Positions 17,638 through 26,888 of a stretch of DNA of 32,247 nucleotides are shown here, in pieces. Position 1 is the stretch's first letter. Each line of letters starts with the position of its first letter. Location: the NCBI GenBank assembly GCA_017643305.1, contig JAEPNQ010000048.1:1-32247 (forward strand), given 5' to 3'. The stretch is from Marinibacterium sp. (GTDB lineage Bacteria > Pseudomonadota > Alphaproteobacteria > Rhodobacterales > Rhodobacteraceae). The notes beneath the pieces are model-generated. The model was not told the origin of the DNA. It saw only the letters and a program-made list of their open reading frames with translations, and made no database searches. The position numbers and the translations under genes were made by a program.

Positions 17638-18212
17638 CACGTTTGCATCTGGTCCGGCATGGGCCGACCCACGCGAAATCAATGGTTGGCTGGTCGGACC
17701 TGCCAGCGGATCTCAGCGATACCGACCTTGTGGGCCGCGTCGCCGATTTTCTGCCAGACGGCGCGCTGATCGTGTCGTCCGACCTGATCCGCGCCGCTGA
17801 TACTGCCGATGCCATAGCCAATGGTCGCCATCGTCTGCCGCATGACCCAGATCTCCGCGAAATCCATTTCGGCGACTGGGAATTGCGCCGGTTCGCAGAA
17901 ATCGAAGAACAGGACCCCGACCGCCTGCGTGCGTTCTGGGAAAACCCTGGAGACGTGCGCGCCCCGGGTGGGGAAAGCTGGCATGAGGTCAGCAATCGTG
18001 TCAGCGCCGCCGTTGACCGGCTGATCGAAATCCATACCGGACTGGATCTTGTTATCGTTGCGCATTTCGGTGCTATTCTGACCCAGGTGCAGCGCGCTGA
18101 AAACCTGACTGCTGAACAGGTTTTCGCCCACCGGATCCACAACCTGTCCATCACCGAAATCCACAAGACCCCGACCGGCTGGGACCTTGTGCGCATCAAT
18201 CACCTGCCGTGA
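17634..18212 (+). CDS. cobC: Histidine phosphatase family protein, probable alpha-ribazole phosphatase
   Basis: A 192-aa phosphoglycerate-mutase-fold phosphatase. VRHG at 7-10 gives the phospho-accepting His9; the second histidine is in VIVAHFGAI; IHFGDWELRRFAEIE resembles the family's substrate-loop segment (FGxWEG type). Coupling to cobU by a GTGA overlap (start GTG 17634, stop TGA 17635-17637) supports a role in dephosphorylating alpha-ribazole-5'-phosphate or adenosylcobalamin-5'-phosphate in the last steps of B12 assembly. The fold alone does not fix the substrate, so the cobC symbol rests on the neighbour. Confidence 0.85.
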   Translation: MTRLHLVRHGPTHAKSMVGWSDLPADLSDTDLVGRVADFLPDGALIVSSDLIRAADTADAIANGRHRLPHDPDLREIHFGDWELRRFAEIEEQDPDRLRAFWENPGDVRAPGGESWHEVSNRVSAAVDRLIEIHTGLDLVIVAHFGAILTQVQRAENLTAEQVFAHRIHNLSITEIHKTPTGWDLVRINHLP

Positions 18213-18270
18213 TGAGATAGGCCACAAATCAACGTTTTGCGTTGCCCTGCCCACACTCTAGGGTCGCGCC

Positions 18271-18960
18271 ATGACGTGCGATCTTTTCATAGCCGACAGG
18301 CTTTATTCAAGCTGGTCCCTGCGTGGCTGGCTGCTGTTTCGGGACTTTGGACTTCCTTTCAATGAAAACCTCGTGGGGCTCTATGCCGGCACCATGTCGG
18401 AGGACATGAAGCCAGTGGCTCCGGCCCGTCTGGTGCCTGCGATAAAGACCGCTGATGGCACGACCGTGGGCGAAAGCGTTGCAATCGCCGAAACCCTGGC
18501 AGAGCTTTACCCGGACGCGGGCCTGCGGCCCTCCGACCCGGCCCAACGTGCTACCGCCCGCTGGCTGGCGTCGGAAATGGCTGCTGGCTTTGGCGCGCTG
18601 CGCGGTGATTGCCCGATGCAGCTGCTTTCAGTCTATTCCGGGTTTCAGCCATCAGATGCCGTGCGCAAGGATCTGGCGCGGCTGAACACGCTCTGGTCCC
18701 ACGCCCGCACCATGGCGGGCACATCCTCCGGCTGGCTTTTTGGAGAGATTTCCGCAGCAGATGTCTTCTTTGCCCCTGTCGCCGCGCGCGTCGTTGGTTA
18801 CAACCTGCCGGTGACCAAAATGGTGCGTGTCTATTGTGACCATTGGCTGGCCAACGAACATTTCAAGTAATGGCGCAAAATGGGCCTCGCCGAAGCCATG
18901 CAGCACAATCCCTATCCTATAGATCTGCCGAAACTCCCTTGGCCCGGCGACGCGGATTAA
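18271..18960 (+). pseudogene. Glutathione S-transferase family gene with in-frame premature stop
   Basis: The open frame from ATG 18271 to TAA 18868-18870 encodes 199 aa of a GST-like protein: thioredoxin-like N-terminus with a possible catalytic serine in SSWSLRGW, the cis-Pro region RLVPAIKT, the glutathione-gripping GESVAIAETLAELYP, then a helical C-terminal domain with FGEISAADVFFAPVAAR. Directly after the TAA the same frame continues for 29 more codons (WRKMGLAEAMQHNPYPIDL, then PKLPWPGDAD) to a second TAA at 18958-18960. That tail looks like the normal end of this GST subfamily, and the stop sits where a GAA (Glu) or CAA (Gln) codon would fit. The product is either truncated by the last helix or the gene is dying. 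A sequencing error is the main alternative. Confidence 0.75.
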
Positions 18961-18971
18961 CTAATCGTAAA
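18957..18971 (+). promoter_or_regulatory. Putative CtrA binding site upstream of comM
   Basis: TTAA (18957-18960), 7 bases, then TAAA (18968-18971) matches the CtrA box TTAA-N7-TTAA at 7 of 8 positions with exact spacing. It lies 45 bases before the comM ATG. Competence genes including comM are linked to CtrA in Rhodobacter capsulatus, which supports the call; the site overlaps the stop codon of the GST reading frame. Confidence 0.5.
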
Positions 18972-19016
18972 CTCCTGCGCCGTAGCCATTAATCATGTGC
19001 TGATGCAGGAGAACCC

Positions 19017-20531
19017 ATGGTGGCACGGGCGTACTCGGTAGCGTTTCAGGGCGTTGAGGCCCGCATTGTCGAAGTGCAATGCGCGGTCACGGCGGGCATG
19101 CCCGCATTTTCCGTCGTTGGCCTGCCGGATAAGGCCGTATCGGAGGCGCGGGACCGCATCCGCAGCGCGCTGACATCCATGTCCATCGCGCTGCCTTCCA
19201 AGCGGATCACCATCAACCTATCGCCTGCCGACCTGCCCAAGGAAGGCAGCCATTTCGACCTGCCCATTGCGCTGGCCTTGCTGTCCGCACTGGAGATCGT
19301 GCCGAATGATGCCTCCGAAGGCACGGTGGCGCTGGGCGAATTGTCGCTTGATGGCAAGCTGATGCCGGTGCTCGGCGCGCTACCCGCCGCCATGGCCGCG
19401 GCGGAAAACGACCAGACCCTGCTCTGCCCGGCGGCCTCTGGTGCAGAAGCGGCCTGGGTCGGGGCCACGCAGGTGATCGGCGCCGCCAACCTGACTGATG
19501 TTGTGCGTCACTATACCGGCCAGTCGCCTTTGGTCCCCGCCCAGCCGGGGGAAGTTCTGGATATTCCCAACACCCGCGACCTGCGCGATGTCAAAGGCCA
19601 GGAACGTGCCAAACGCGCTATGGAAATCGCGGCCGCCGGGCGTCACCACATGATTATGATCGGCGCGCCGGGTGCGGGTAAATCCATGCTGGCCGCGCGC
19701 ATGCCCGGTATCCTGCCGCCGCTGGGTGCGGCGGAGGCGTTGGAAACCTCGATGATACATTCGCTCTGCGGCCTATTGGATGAAGGTGGTATCAACCGCG
19801 CCCGCCCCTTCCGACAATCGCACCACACCGCCTCTAAGCCGGCCATCGTCGGAGGTGGGCGCGGGGCAAAGCCGGGGGAAATTTCGCTGGCCCATAATGG
19901 TGTGCTGTTCATGGATGAATTCCCGGAATTCCCACGCACCGTGCTGGAAACCCTGCGCCAGCCCGTAGAAACAGGCGAAATAATGGTGGCCCGCGCCAAT
20001 GCGCATGTTCGATACCCGTGCCGGTTCATGTTGATGGCTGCCGCCAATCCCTGCCGATGTGGGCATTTGGCCGATCCGGCCCGTGCCTGCTCCCGCGTAC
20101 CGGCCTGTGGGGAGGATTACCTTGGCCGCATCTCCGGCCCGCTCATGGACCGGTTCGATTTGCGTTTGGAGGTGCCGCCCGTTGGCTTTGCCGATCTCGA
20201 CTTGCCACACAGTGGCGACGGTTCCTGCGAAGTCGCAGCGCGGGTGGCCGCCGCGCGTTCAGTACAAGACAAGCGCTTTGCCGACCATACTGAACTGCAC
20301 CAGAACGCTGATGCTGAAGGCGAAGTGTTGGAGGATATTGCCACGCCTGACGCAGAAGGTGCCAAAATCCTCGCGCAGGCCGCCGAACGGTTTGGCCTGT
20401 CCGCGCGCTGCTATCACCGTGTCCTGCGCGTGGCCCGCACCATTGCCGATCTCGACGGGGCGGTTGACGTCCGCCGTCCGCATGTGGCCGAAGCGCTCAG
20501 CTTCCGGCTGACCCAGACAGTAGTTGCCTGA
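19017..20531 (+). CDS. comM: ComM/YifB-family AAA+ Mg-chelatase-like ATPase
   Basis: A 504-aa AAA+ protein. In Vibrio ComM is a hexameric helicase that promotes branch migration when incoming DNA is integrated during natural transformation. The N-terminal Lon-protease-like domain (residues 1-165, with AFSVVGLPDKAVSEARDR) is followed by the ATPase domain: Walker A GAPGAGKS at 216-223, Walker B VLFMDEFPEF at 296-305, a conserved cysteine set (NPCRCGH, CSRVPACGEDY, about 345-368) likely binding zinc, and the arginine-containing PLMDRFDL at 375-382. A C-terminal Mg-chelatase subdomain completes it. The ATG at 19017 has a CAGGAG ribosome binding site. A CtrA-like box lies just upstream. The stop codon abuts the gshB stop. 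Confidence 0.95.
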   Translation: MVARAYSVAFQGVEARIVEVQCAVTAGMPAFSVVGLPDKAVSEARDRIRSALTSMSIALPSKRITINLSPADLPKEGSHFDLPIALALLSALEIVPNDASEGTVALGELSLDGKLMPVLGALPAAMAAAENDQTLLCPAASGAEAAWVGATQVIGAANLTDVVRHYTGQSPLVPAQPGEVLDIPNTRDLRDVKGQERAKRAMEIAAAGRHHMIMIGAPGAGKSMLAARMPGILPPLGAAEALETSMIHSLCGLLDEGGINRARPFRQSHHTASKPAIVGGGRGAKPGEISLAHNGVLFMDEFPEFPRTVLETLRQPVETGEIMVARANAHVRYPCRFMLMAAANPCRCGHLADPARACSRVPACGEDYLGRISGPLMDRFDLRLEVPPVGFADLDLPHSGDGSCEVAARVAAARSVQDKRFADHTELHQNADAEGEVLEDIATPDAEGAKILAQAAERFGLSARCYHRVLRVARTIADLDGAVDVRRPHVAEALSFRLTQTVVA

Positions 20532-21464
20532 TCACAGCCGTGCTTCGATCGCGTCCCAGACCTTGGCTGCGATGTTCACGCCGTCGAACCGCTCCAGTTC
20601 TTGAATGCCTGTGGGGGAGGTCACGTTGATTTCGGTCAGATAGTCGCCAATCACGTCGATCCCCACGAAAACCTGGCCCTTTTCCTTCAACAGCGGGCCG
20701 ATGGTCGCGCAGATTTCCAGATCGCGGTCGGTCAGGCCGACCTTTTCAGGCCGTCCACCCACATGCATGTTGGATCGGGTTTCGCCTTCGGCCGGTACGC
20801 GGTTGATCGCACCCACCGCTTCACCGTCTATAAGAATCACACGTTTGTCGCCCTTGCGGACGGCAGGCAGGTATTTCTGCACAATCAGCGGCTCACGCGA
20901 AAAACCGGTGAACAGTTCGTGCAGGGAGCTCAGGTTTCGGTCGTCGGCGTTCAGCTTGAACACCCCGGCCCCGCCATTGCCGTAGAGTGGTTTGAGGATG
21001 ATATCGCCATGTTCTTTTTTGAACGCACGTAGGGTGTCGATGTTGCGTGCAATCGTGGTTGGCGGGGTCAGGTCCGGGAAGTCCAGCACCAGTAGCTTTT
21101 CGGGATAATTCCGCACCCAGAACGGATCATTCACCACCAAGGTGTCGGGTTTGAGCCGGTCCAGAAGATGGGTGGAGGTGATGTAATGCATGTCAAAAGG
21201 AGGGTCTTGCCGCAGCCAGACCACATCGAAATCGCGCAGGTCGACTTCTCTCATGTTGCCCAACACCGCAGGATCACCGGGAACCCGCTGCACCGTCATG
21301 TCCTGCCCGCGCGCAGTGATGCGCCCCTGCTGGTAAGCCAGGTTGTCCGGCAGGTAGAAAAACAGTTCATGCCCCCGCACCTGCGCCTCTTCGGCCAGCC
21401 GGAAAGAACTGTCGGCGTTGATGTCAACGGACCCGATCGGATCCATCTGAAATGCAATTTTCAT
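20532..21464 (-). CDS. gshB: Glutathione synthetase
   Basis: Joins gamma-glutamylcysteine and glycine with ATP to make glutathione in the cytoplasm. The 310-aa length fits bacterial GshB. The N-terminal part starts [15 protein letters not shown]; the ATP-grasp domain shows [16 protein letters not shown] and [20 protein letters not shown], and the metal-binding end is [21 protein letters not shown] chose ATG 21464 over GTG 21467 because AAGGGG lies at better spacing. It is the third gene of rsmI-yraN-gshB, 60 bases after yraN, an order common in alphaproteobacteria. Confidence 0.97.
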   Translation of the reverse strand: MKIAFQMDPIGSVDINADSSFRLAEEAQVRGHELFFYLPDNLAYQQGRITARGQDMTVQRVPGDPAVLGNMREVDLRDFDVVWLRQDPPFDMHYITSTHLLDRLKPDTLVVNDPFWVRNYPEKLLVLDFPDLTPPTTIARNIDTLRAFKKEHGDIILKPLYGNGGAGVFKLNADDRNLSSLHELFTGFSREPLIVQKYLPAVRKGDKRVILIDGEAVGAINRVPAEGETRSNMHVGGRPEKVGLTDRDLEICATIGPLLKEKGQVFVGIDVIGDYLTEINVTSPTGIQELERFDGVNIAAKVWDAIEARL

Positions 21465-21524
21465 CACTATCCCCTTGGCTCACCACAGATACATGGCCCA
21501 GCCGACAGGGGGGTTCAATGCGGT

Positions 21525-21929
21525 TCAATACATAGGAAAGGCGTTTTGCAGAATTTCAATCGCGCCGGTGCTGTCCACCAAAGCCACATCAAAGCGAATG
21601 TCAGTGTCCATATCCGTGCCTTTATCCGCTAGATAACAGGCCCCGGCCCGATATATCCGCTGCATCTGCCGATCCGACAGACGCGCCAGCGCGACGGCAT
21701 GGCTGCGGCTTTTCTTGACCTCGACGAATACCAGCTGTGGACCGTCGTGCACGATCAGGTCGATTTCACCAACCTCGCTGCGCCCACGGCGGTCCTGCAC
21801 CGAAGCGCCCATGGTTTCATACCAGCGTGCAATGGCATCTTCGGCGCTGCGCCCGGCCAGATCATTGCGGGTGCCCCGAACCTTGTGTTCCCCGTTCATG
21901 CGATCCTCAACCAAACGATCCCCATTCAT
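21525..21929 (-). CDS. YraN family (UPF0102) endonuclease-like protein
   Basis: A 134-aa protein of the YraN group, which has a PD-(D/E)XK nuclease fold. The active-site pattern is visible: a conserved acid in RRGRSEVGEIDLIVHD (Glu and Asp) and VFVEVKKSRSH (ExK). The cellular role is not established; it is often next to rsmI. The start ATG 21929 overlaps the rsmI stop codon by four bases (ATGA); an internal ATG ten codons later is a less likely start, as the family block begins around RGTRNDLAGRSAED. Confidence 0.9.
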   Translation of the reverse strand: MNGDRLVEDRMNGEHKVRGTRNDLAGRSAEDAIARWYETMGASVQDRRGRSEVGEIDLIVHDGPQLVFVEVKKSRSHAVALARLSDRQMQRIYRAGACYLADKGTDMDTDIRFDVALVDSTGAIEILQNAFPMY

Positions 21930-22789
21930 GAGCCGTCCTTTCCCAAAGCCAAGGCCATCTGATAGGCCGTCCGCCGCGGGATGCCGTACGCCTTCGAAAC
22001 CATCTCAGCCGCATCTTTTACTGAAAACTCCAACATAGCCTTAACAAGTGCAGCCTTGATCTCCTCTTCTGAGGCCTCCTGGCCTCTGCTGCGGTCGATC
22101 ACCATCACGATTTCCCCGCGCGCGGGTGTATCTTCCTGTGATGTCTTCAGCTCTTCCAATGTTCCCCGGCGCACATCCTCGAACTTCTTCGTCAGTTCCC
22201 TGCAAAGCGCAGCGGGGCGATCTGGTCCGAACACCTCGGCCATGTCCGCCAGCGACGCGGTTACGCGTTTGGGCGATTCGTAGATCACAAGTGTCGCCGG
22301 GATGCCTGCCAGCTCCCGCAGTCGCGTCTGCCGGGCCTTGGCCGCGTTGGGCAGAAATCCAGCAAACAGGAACGTATCGGTGGGCAAACCGGCCAGGGTC
22401 AAAGATGTCAGCACCGCGCTCGCCCCTGGCGCAGCCGTCACCAGATGCCCGGCCTGTGCGGCCTCCCGGCTCAGGTCATAGCCCGGATCGGCGATCAGCG
22501 GCGTGCCCGCCTCCGACGCATAAGCGACCGATTTGCCCTGTCCCAGCGCCTCCAGCAGCTTGGCGCGCGCCTTGCCACCGCTGTGATCGTGATAGGACAG
22601 CAGCGGCCGGTCCCCTTGGGATACGCCATGAATATCCATCAACCGCCGCAGGCTGCGTGTGTCTTCGGCGGCCAGCACATCCGCCGATGCAAGCGTGTCC
22701 AGCGCCCGCAGTGTTATGTCACGCGCCGTTCCAATTGGGGTCGACACCAGATACAAGCCAGGCGCAAGAGAGGTGACTTGGTGATTCAA
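21926..22789 (-). CDS. rsmI: 16S rRNA (cytidine-1402 2'-O) methyltransferase
   Basis: Methylates the ribose of C1402 in the decoding centre of 16S rRNA, using SAM. The 287-aa length is typical. LYLVSTPIGTARDITLRAL is the tetrapyrrole-methylase-type SAM site, AAEDTRSLRRLM and YASEAGTPLIADPGYDL are family signatures, and VIYESPKRV follows. The only reasonable start is TTG at 22789 (an in-frame TGA lies a few codons upstream), with GAGGCGGG before it; the protein then begins MNHQVTSLAPG. It leads the rsmI-yraN-gshB operon and is divergent from the LppC-like lipoprotein gene. Confidence 0.95.
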   Translation of the reverse strand: MNHQVTSLAPGLYLVSTPIGTARDITLRALDTLASADVLAAEDTRSLRRLMDIHGVSQGDRPLLSYHDHSGGKARAKLLEALGQGKSVAYASEAGTPLIADPGYDLSREAAQAGHLVTAAPGASAVLTSLTLAGLPTDTFLFAGFLPNAAKARQTRLRELAGIPATLVIYESPKRVTASLADMAEVFGPDRPAALCRELTKKFEDVRRGTLEELKTSQEDTPARGEIVMVIDRSRGQEASEEEIKAALVKAMLEFSVKDAAEMVSKAYGIPRRTAYQMALALGKDGS

Positions 22790-22792
22790 AAC

Positions 22793-22820
22793 TGGACCCG
22801 CCTCGTATCACGTTTATTAT
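22793..22820 (+). promoter_or_regulatory. Possible sigma-70 promoter of the LppC-glnD pair
   Basis: TGGACC (22793-22798) and TATTAT (22815-22820) are spaced by 16 bases, 55 bases before the lipoprotein ATG. The -10 matches at five of six positions and the -35 at four of six. Confidence 0.4.
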
Positions 22821-22832
22821 CGGTCCGCGTAT

Positions 22833-22851
22833 CAGCCTGGAAAACAGGCTG
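22833..22851 (+). promoter_or_regulatory. 5'-UTR hairpin before the LppC-like gene
   Basis: CAGCCTG (22833-22839) and CAGGCTG (22845-22851) form a perfect 7-bp stem around GAAAA. It lies just downstream of the possible promoter and upstream of the GGAGCAGGGA ribosome-binding region, so it would be in the mRNA leader. No T-run follows, which argues against a terminator. Confidence 0.35.
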
Positions 22852-22874
22852 GCGGAGCAGGGAGTTCATTTCGC

Positions 22875-24050
22875 ATGTTTGCTGTTTTCACCTTTGTTCG
22901 CAAGGCGTTCAGTATGGGCTTTCTGCTGGTGCTCGGTCTCTTTCTCGCCGCGTGTGAAACCGGTGGCATTTCTTCCGGCGGGCCCAGCATCGACACGTCA
23001 AAGCCGATCCCGGTGGCCCTGCTGGTGCCAAAAGGCTCTGGCCAGTCCGGTGACGCGATCCTGGCGCAGAGCCTAGAAAACGCGGCGCTTCTGGCCATTT
23101 CCGACCTTCAGGGCATCAACATTGACCTGCGCGTCTACGACACGGCAGGCAGCGCAGACACGGCCGCTGCCGTTGCGACACAGGCGGTGGGTGAAGGCGC
23201 TAAGATCATTCTTGGCCCGGTCTATGCAGAAGCCGCCAACGCTGTCGGCAAGGCTGTGCGGGGCAAAAACATCAACGTGCTGGCCTTTTCCAACAACCCG
23301 GCCATTGCGGGCGGCAATGTCTTCATCCTTGGCCCGACCTTTGCCAATACTGCCAACCAACTAACACGTTATGCGGCAGCCCAGGGCAAGGCCAATATCG
23401 TGGTTGTGCACGGCAACGATGCCGCAGGCGTGGCTGGTCAAAGCGCGATCCAGTCCGCAATCAATAGCTCCCCAGCCAAGCTGGGCGGCGCGGTGTCTTA
23501 TGATTTGTCCCAGCAGGGCGTTATCGACGCTGTCCCGCTTGTGCGTGACACGGTCGCCTCTGCCGGTGCGGACGCGATCTTTCTGACAGCAACCACCGCA
23601 GGCGCGCTGCCACTGTTCTCTCAGCTGCTGCCAGAAAGCGGCGTGTCGCGGGAAACTGTGCAGTATATCGGCCTGACTCGCTGGGATATCCCACCCCAAA
23701 CACTAGAGTTGCCCGGTGTACAGGGAGGCTGGTTTGCCCTGCCGGACCCCAGCGCATCGCAGCAATTCAGTAGCCGCTACGGTGCCGCTTATGGTGGCGT
23801 CCCGCATCCCATTGGTGGGCTGGCCTATGACGGTATCGCAGCGATCGGCGCGCTGGTCGGGGCCGGACGCGCCGATGCCCTCAGCGGGGCCGCCCTGACA
23901 CAAGGGGCCGGCTTCCAGGGCGTTAGTGGGATATTCCGCCTGCGCTCGGACGGCACGAACGAGCGCGGTCTCGCAGTTGCAACGATCCAGAATAACCAGG
24001 TGGTAGTGATTGACCCCGCGCCAAGAAGCTTCTCTGGCGGTGGCTCCTGA
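22875..24050 (+). CDS. LppC-like penicillin-binding protein activator lipoprotein
   Basis: A 391-aa lipoprotein: hydrophobic N-terminus and lipobox LAAC with Cys27 as the lipidated residue. The mature part has the two-lobed periplasmic-binding (LivJ-like) fold typical of the LppC/YraM (LpoA C-terminal) family: PVALLVPKGSGQSGD, then AKIILGPVYAEAANAV, NVLAFSNNPAIAG and YAAAQGKANIVVV. The E. coli relative LpoA activates PBP1A from the outer membrane; that role is inferred here. It lacks the N-terminal TPR part of enterobacterial LpoA. It is divergent from rsmI, as in many proteobacteria, and overlaps the start of glnD. Confidence 0.88.
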   Translation: MFAVFTFVRKAFSMGFLLVLGLFLAACETGGISSGGPSIDTSKPIPVALLVPKGSGQSGDAILAQSLENAALLAISDLQGINIDLRVYDTAGSADTAAAVATQAVGEGAKIILGPVYAEAANAVGKAVRGKNINVLAFSNNPAIAGGNVFILGPTFANTANQLTRYAAAQGKANIVVVHGNDAAGVAGQSAIQSAINSSPAKLGGAVSYDLSQQGVIDAVPLVRDTVASAGADAIFLTATTAGALPLFSQLLPESGVSRETVQYIGLTRWDIPPQTLELPGVQGGWFALPDPSASQQFSSRYGAAYGGVPHPIGGLAYDGIAAIGALVGAGRADALSGAALTQGAGFQGVSGIFRLRSDGTNERGLAVATIQNNQVVVIDPAPRSFSGGGS

Positions 24051-26814
24051 CATCGTCGTGGCGCAGCGCTCCTTTGAAGCCCTAATCTGCGACCGAGAGC
24101 AGATTTTCGACGCGACCGCCATTCGTGCGGAAATTGAACGCGCGCTCCAAGGGGACCATGACCCGGCCAAGGTACGGACTGAAACCGTGCGCGTGCTCAA
24201 AGCCGCCAACAGCGACGGTCGTGCGCGTATCGAAGCGGCATTCGCCAAAGCCCCCTTTGCCGCCGGGCGGCTTACCAGGTCCTACACCTACCTGACGGAT
24301 GGGTTGGTGCGCACCACCTTCTGGGTCGCGCGCATGTTCCTGCACCCGCTACCCGCCCCCACATCCGCCGAACGGATCGCCCTGCTGGCAGTTGGAGGCT
24401 ACGGGCGTGGGGAAATGGCACCGTTTTCGGATGTCGACCTGCTGTTTCTAACGCCTTACAAGATCACGCCCTGGGCCGAGAGCCTGATTGAATCCATGCT
24501 CTACATGCTGTGGGATCTCAAGCTGAAGGTTGGCCATTCCAGCCGTACCATCCAGGATTGCGTGCGTTTGGGCACATCCGATTACACGATCCGCACTGCG
24601 CTGTTGGAACAGCGTCACCTGGATGGGGACCTGACCCTATCGGGCGAATTGCAATCCACGCTGGACCGCGATGTGTTTTCCAAGAACACGGCTGACTTCA
24701 TTGAAGCCAAGCTGGAAGAACGCGAAAAGCGCCACCGCCGCCACGGCCAGCGCTATATGGTCGAACCCAACATCAAGGAAGGCAAGGGTGGCCTGCGCGA
24801 CCTGCAATCACTGTTCTGGATCGCCAAGTATGTCTATCAGGTGCAGGACACGGCGGAACTGGTTTCGCTCGGGCTCTATGTCCCGGACGAATATGAATTG
24901 TTCCAGGACGCCGAGTCTTTCCTCTGGGCCACACGCGCGCACTTGCATCTGGTGACCAAGCGCCCTACCGAACAGCTGACCTTCGATCTGCAGGTCGAGG
25001 TCGCCGCTCGCATGGGCTACAAGGACCAGGCCGGACGCCGCGCGGTCGAAATCTTCATGCAGGATTACTTCCGCCACGCAACGGCGGTGGGAGAGCTCAC
25101 TCGTATCCTTCTGACCAAACTCGAAGCGATGCATGTGAAAAGCGAACCGCTGCTACAACGCATCCTGCGCCGCAAAAAACCGGTCAAGACCGGGTACAAG
25201 GTCGTTCACAACCGTCTGGACGTTGTCGACCCTGACGCGTTCTTGGCCGACAAGGTTAACCTGCTGCGCCTGTTTCAAGAAGGCCTGCGCACGGGCATGC
25301 TGATCCACCCCGATGCCATGCGCCTCGTAACAGCCAATCTGGACCTGATCGACGACGAGATGCGCCGTGATCCGGTGGCACAGAAAATCTTCCTCGGGCT
25401 GATGCTGAAACACGGCAACCCCGAACGCGCCCTGCGAAGGATGAACGAGCTGGGCGTTCTGTCGGCGTTTATTCCCGAATTTGGCCCAATCGTCGCGATG
25501 ATGCAGTTCAACATGTACCATTCCTTCACGGTGGACGAACACATCATCCAATGCATCGCCCAACTGGCGATGATCGAAAAAGGCGAACTGATCGAAGACC
25601 TGCCCGTCGCCTCCGGCATTCTGGAAGAAGGCGTGGATCGCAAGGTTCTCTATGTCGCCCTTTTGCTGCACGACATCGCCAAGGGCCGGCCCGAAGACCA
25701 CTCCATTCTAGGTGCCCAGATCGCCCGCAAGGTTGCGCCGCGTCTTGGGCTCTCCGAAGAAGACAGTGAAACGGTAGAATGGCTGGTGCGCTATCACCTG
25801 CTGATGTCCGACACCGCCCAGAAGCGCGACATCGCCGACCCCCGCACCGTGCGCGACTTTGCCAAGGCTGTGCAGACCGTCAGGCGGCTGGACCTGCTGA
25901 CCGTGATGACCGTCTGCGACATCCGGGGTGTTGGTCCGGACACCTGGAACAACTGGAAAGCGGTCCTGATCCGCGCGCTCTACCGCCAGACCCGCCGTGC
26001 GCTCAAGGACGGGATGGAGGCGCTTACTCGTGCCAATCGTGGGCACGAAGCCAAGCGCGCGTTGCGCACTGTCCTGTCGCATTGGTCAGAAGCCGACCTG
26101 AGGGTCGAACTGGGCCGCCACTACCCACCCTACTGGCAGGGCCTGCATGTCACCGCGCATGTGACTTTTGCCCGCCTATTAAAAGGAATTGCGGATGATG
26201 AAATCCGGATTGATCTCTATCCCGACACGGACCGCGACGCGACGCGTGTGTGTTTCGCCATGTGCGACCATCCGGGCATCTTCGCCCGCCTGACCGGTGC
26301 TCTGGCGCTGGTAGGGGCCAATGTTGTCGATGCCCGCAGCTACACCACGCGGGACGGGTACGTGGTGGATGCGTTCTGGGTTCAGGACGCCGAAGGCCGC
26401 CCCTATGAGGCCAGCCGCCTGCCGCGCCTGCGCCAGATGATCGAACGCACGTTGCATGGCGACGTGCTGACCCGCGACGCGCTCAAATCCCGCGACAAGG
26501 TCAAGAAACGCGAAAAGGCGTTCGAAGTCCCCACCCACATTACCTTCGACAATGATGGGTCCGACATCTACACAATCATTGAGGTCGACACCCGCGACCG
26601 CCCCGGCCTGCTGCATGACCTCGCGCGCACCCTGTCGGATGCCAATGTTAAAATCCAGAACGCCGTGATCGCCACCTACGGCGAACAGGTGGTGGACGTG
26701 TTCTATGTAAAGGACATGTTCGGGCTCAAATATTTCTCCGAATCCAAGCAGAAAACGCTGGAAAAGAAACTGCGCAAGGCCATCAGCGAGGGTGTCGAGC
26801 GCGCCGAAGGCTAG
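24040..26814 (+). CDS. glnD: PII uridylyltransferase / uridylyl-removing enzyme
   Basis: Senses glutamine and adds or removes UMP on PII proteins (GlnB/GlnK), controlling nitrogen metabolism. The protein is about 924 aa. The N-terminal nucleotidyltransferase domain has LAVGGYGRGEMAPFSDVDLL (about 117-136); HDIAKG begins the HD domain that removes UMP; two C-terminal ACT domains start at VCFAMCDHPGIFARLTG and IIEVDTRDRPGLLHDLA and bind glutamine. The start is uncertain: GTG 24040, overlapping the lipoprotein stop, is used here; TTG 24010 would add 10 residues, and a GTG at 24058 would remove 6. The overlap implies coupling to the upstream lipoprotein gene. Confidence 0.95.
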   Translation: MAPDIVVAQRSFEALICDREQIFDATAIRAEIERALQGDHDPAKVRTETVRVLKAANSDGRARIEAAFAKAPFAAGRLTRSYTYLTDGLVRTTFWVARMFLHPLPAPTSAERIALLAVGGYGRGEMAPFSDVDLLFLTPYKITPWAESLIESMLYMLWDLKLKVGHSSRTIQDCVRLGTSDYTIRTALLEQRHLDGDLTLSGELQSTLDRDVFSKNTADFIEAKLEEREKRHRRHGQRYMVEPNIKEGKGGLRDLQSLFWIAKYVYQVQDTAELVSLGLYVPDEYELFQDAESFLWATRAHLHLVTKRPTEQLTFDLQVEVAARMGYKDQAGRRAVEIFMQDYFRHATAVGELTRILLTKLEAMHVKSEPLLQRILRRKKPVKTGYKVVHNRLDVVDPDAFLADKVNLLRLFQEGLRTGMLIHPDAMRLVTANLDLIDDEMRRDPVAQKIFLGLMLKHGNPERALRRMNELGVLSAFIPEFGPIVAMMQFNMYHSFTVDEHIIQCIAQLAMIEKGELIEDLPVASGILEEGVDRKVLYVALLLHDIAKGRPEDHSILGAQIARKVAPRLGLSEEDSETVEWLVRYHLLMSDTAQKRDIADPRTVRDFAKAVQTVRRLDLLTVMTVCDIRGVGPDTWNNWKAVLIRALYRQTRRALKDGMEALTRANRGHEAKRALRTVLSHWSEADLRVELGRHYPPYWQGLHVTAHVTFARLLKGIADDEIRIDLYPDTDRDATRVCFAMCDHPGIFARLTGALALVGANVVDARSYTTRDGYVVDAFWVQDAEGRPYEASRLPRLRQMIERTLHGDVLTRDALKSRDKVKKREKAFEVPTHITFDNDGSDIYTIIEVDTRDRPGLLHDLARTLSDANVKIQNAVIATYGEQVVDVFYVKDMFGLKYFSESKQKTLEKKLRKAISEGVERAEG

Positions 26815-26888
26815 ACAATCGCGCGGTCGGTTTGAACTCTATGCCGACCTTGCCGGGTAGAGAATCGGAAACGTTGTAGCTTTCTGGT

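Noticed and set aside
17129-18199. A 356-codon minus-strand frame across cobU and cobC
   Set aside because: Opposite strong cobU/cobC matches; low-complexity Arg/Ser-rich composition typical of a shadow.
18230-18244. CAACG-TTTTG-CGTTG hairpin after cobC as a terminator
   Set aside because: Only a 5-bp stem and no T-run; likely chance.
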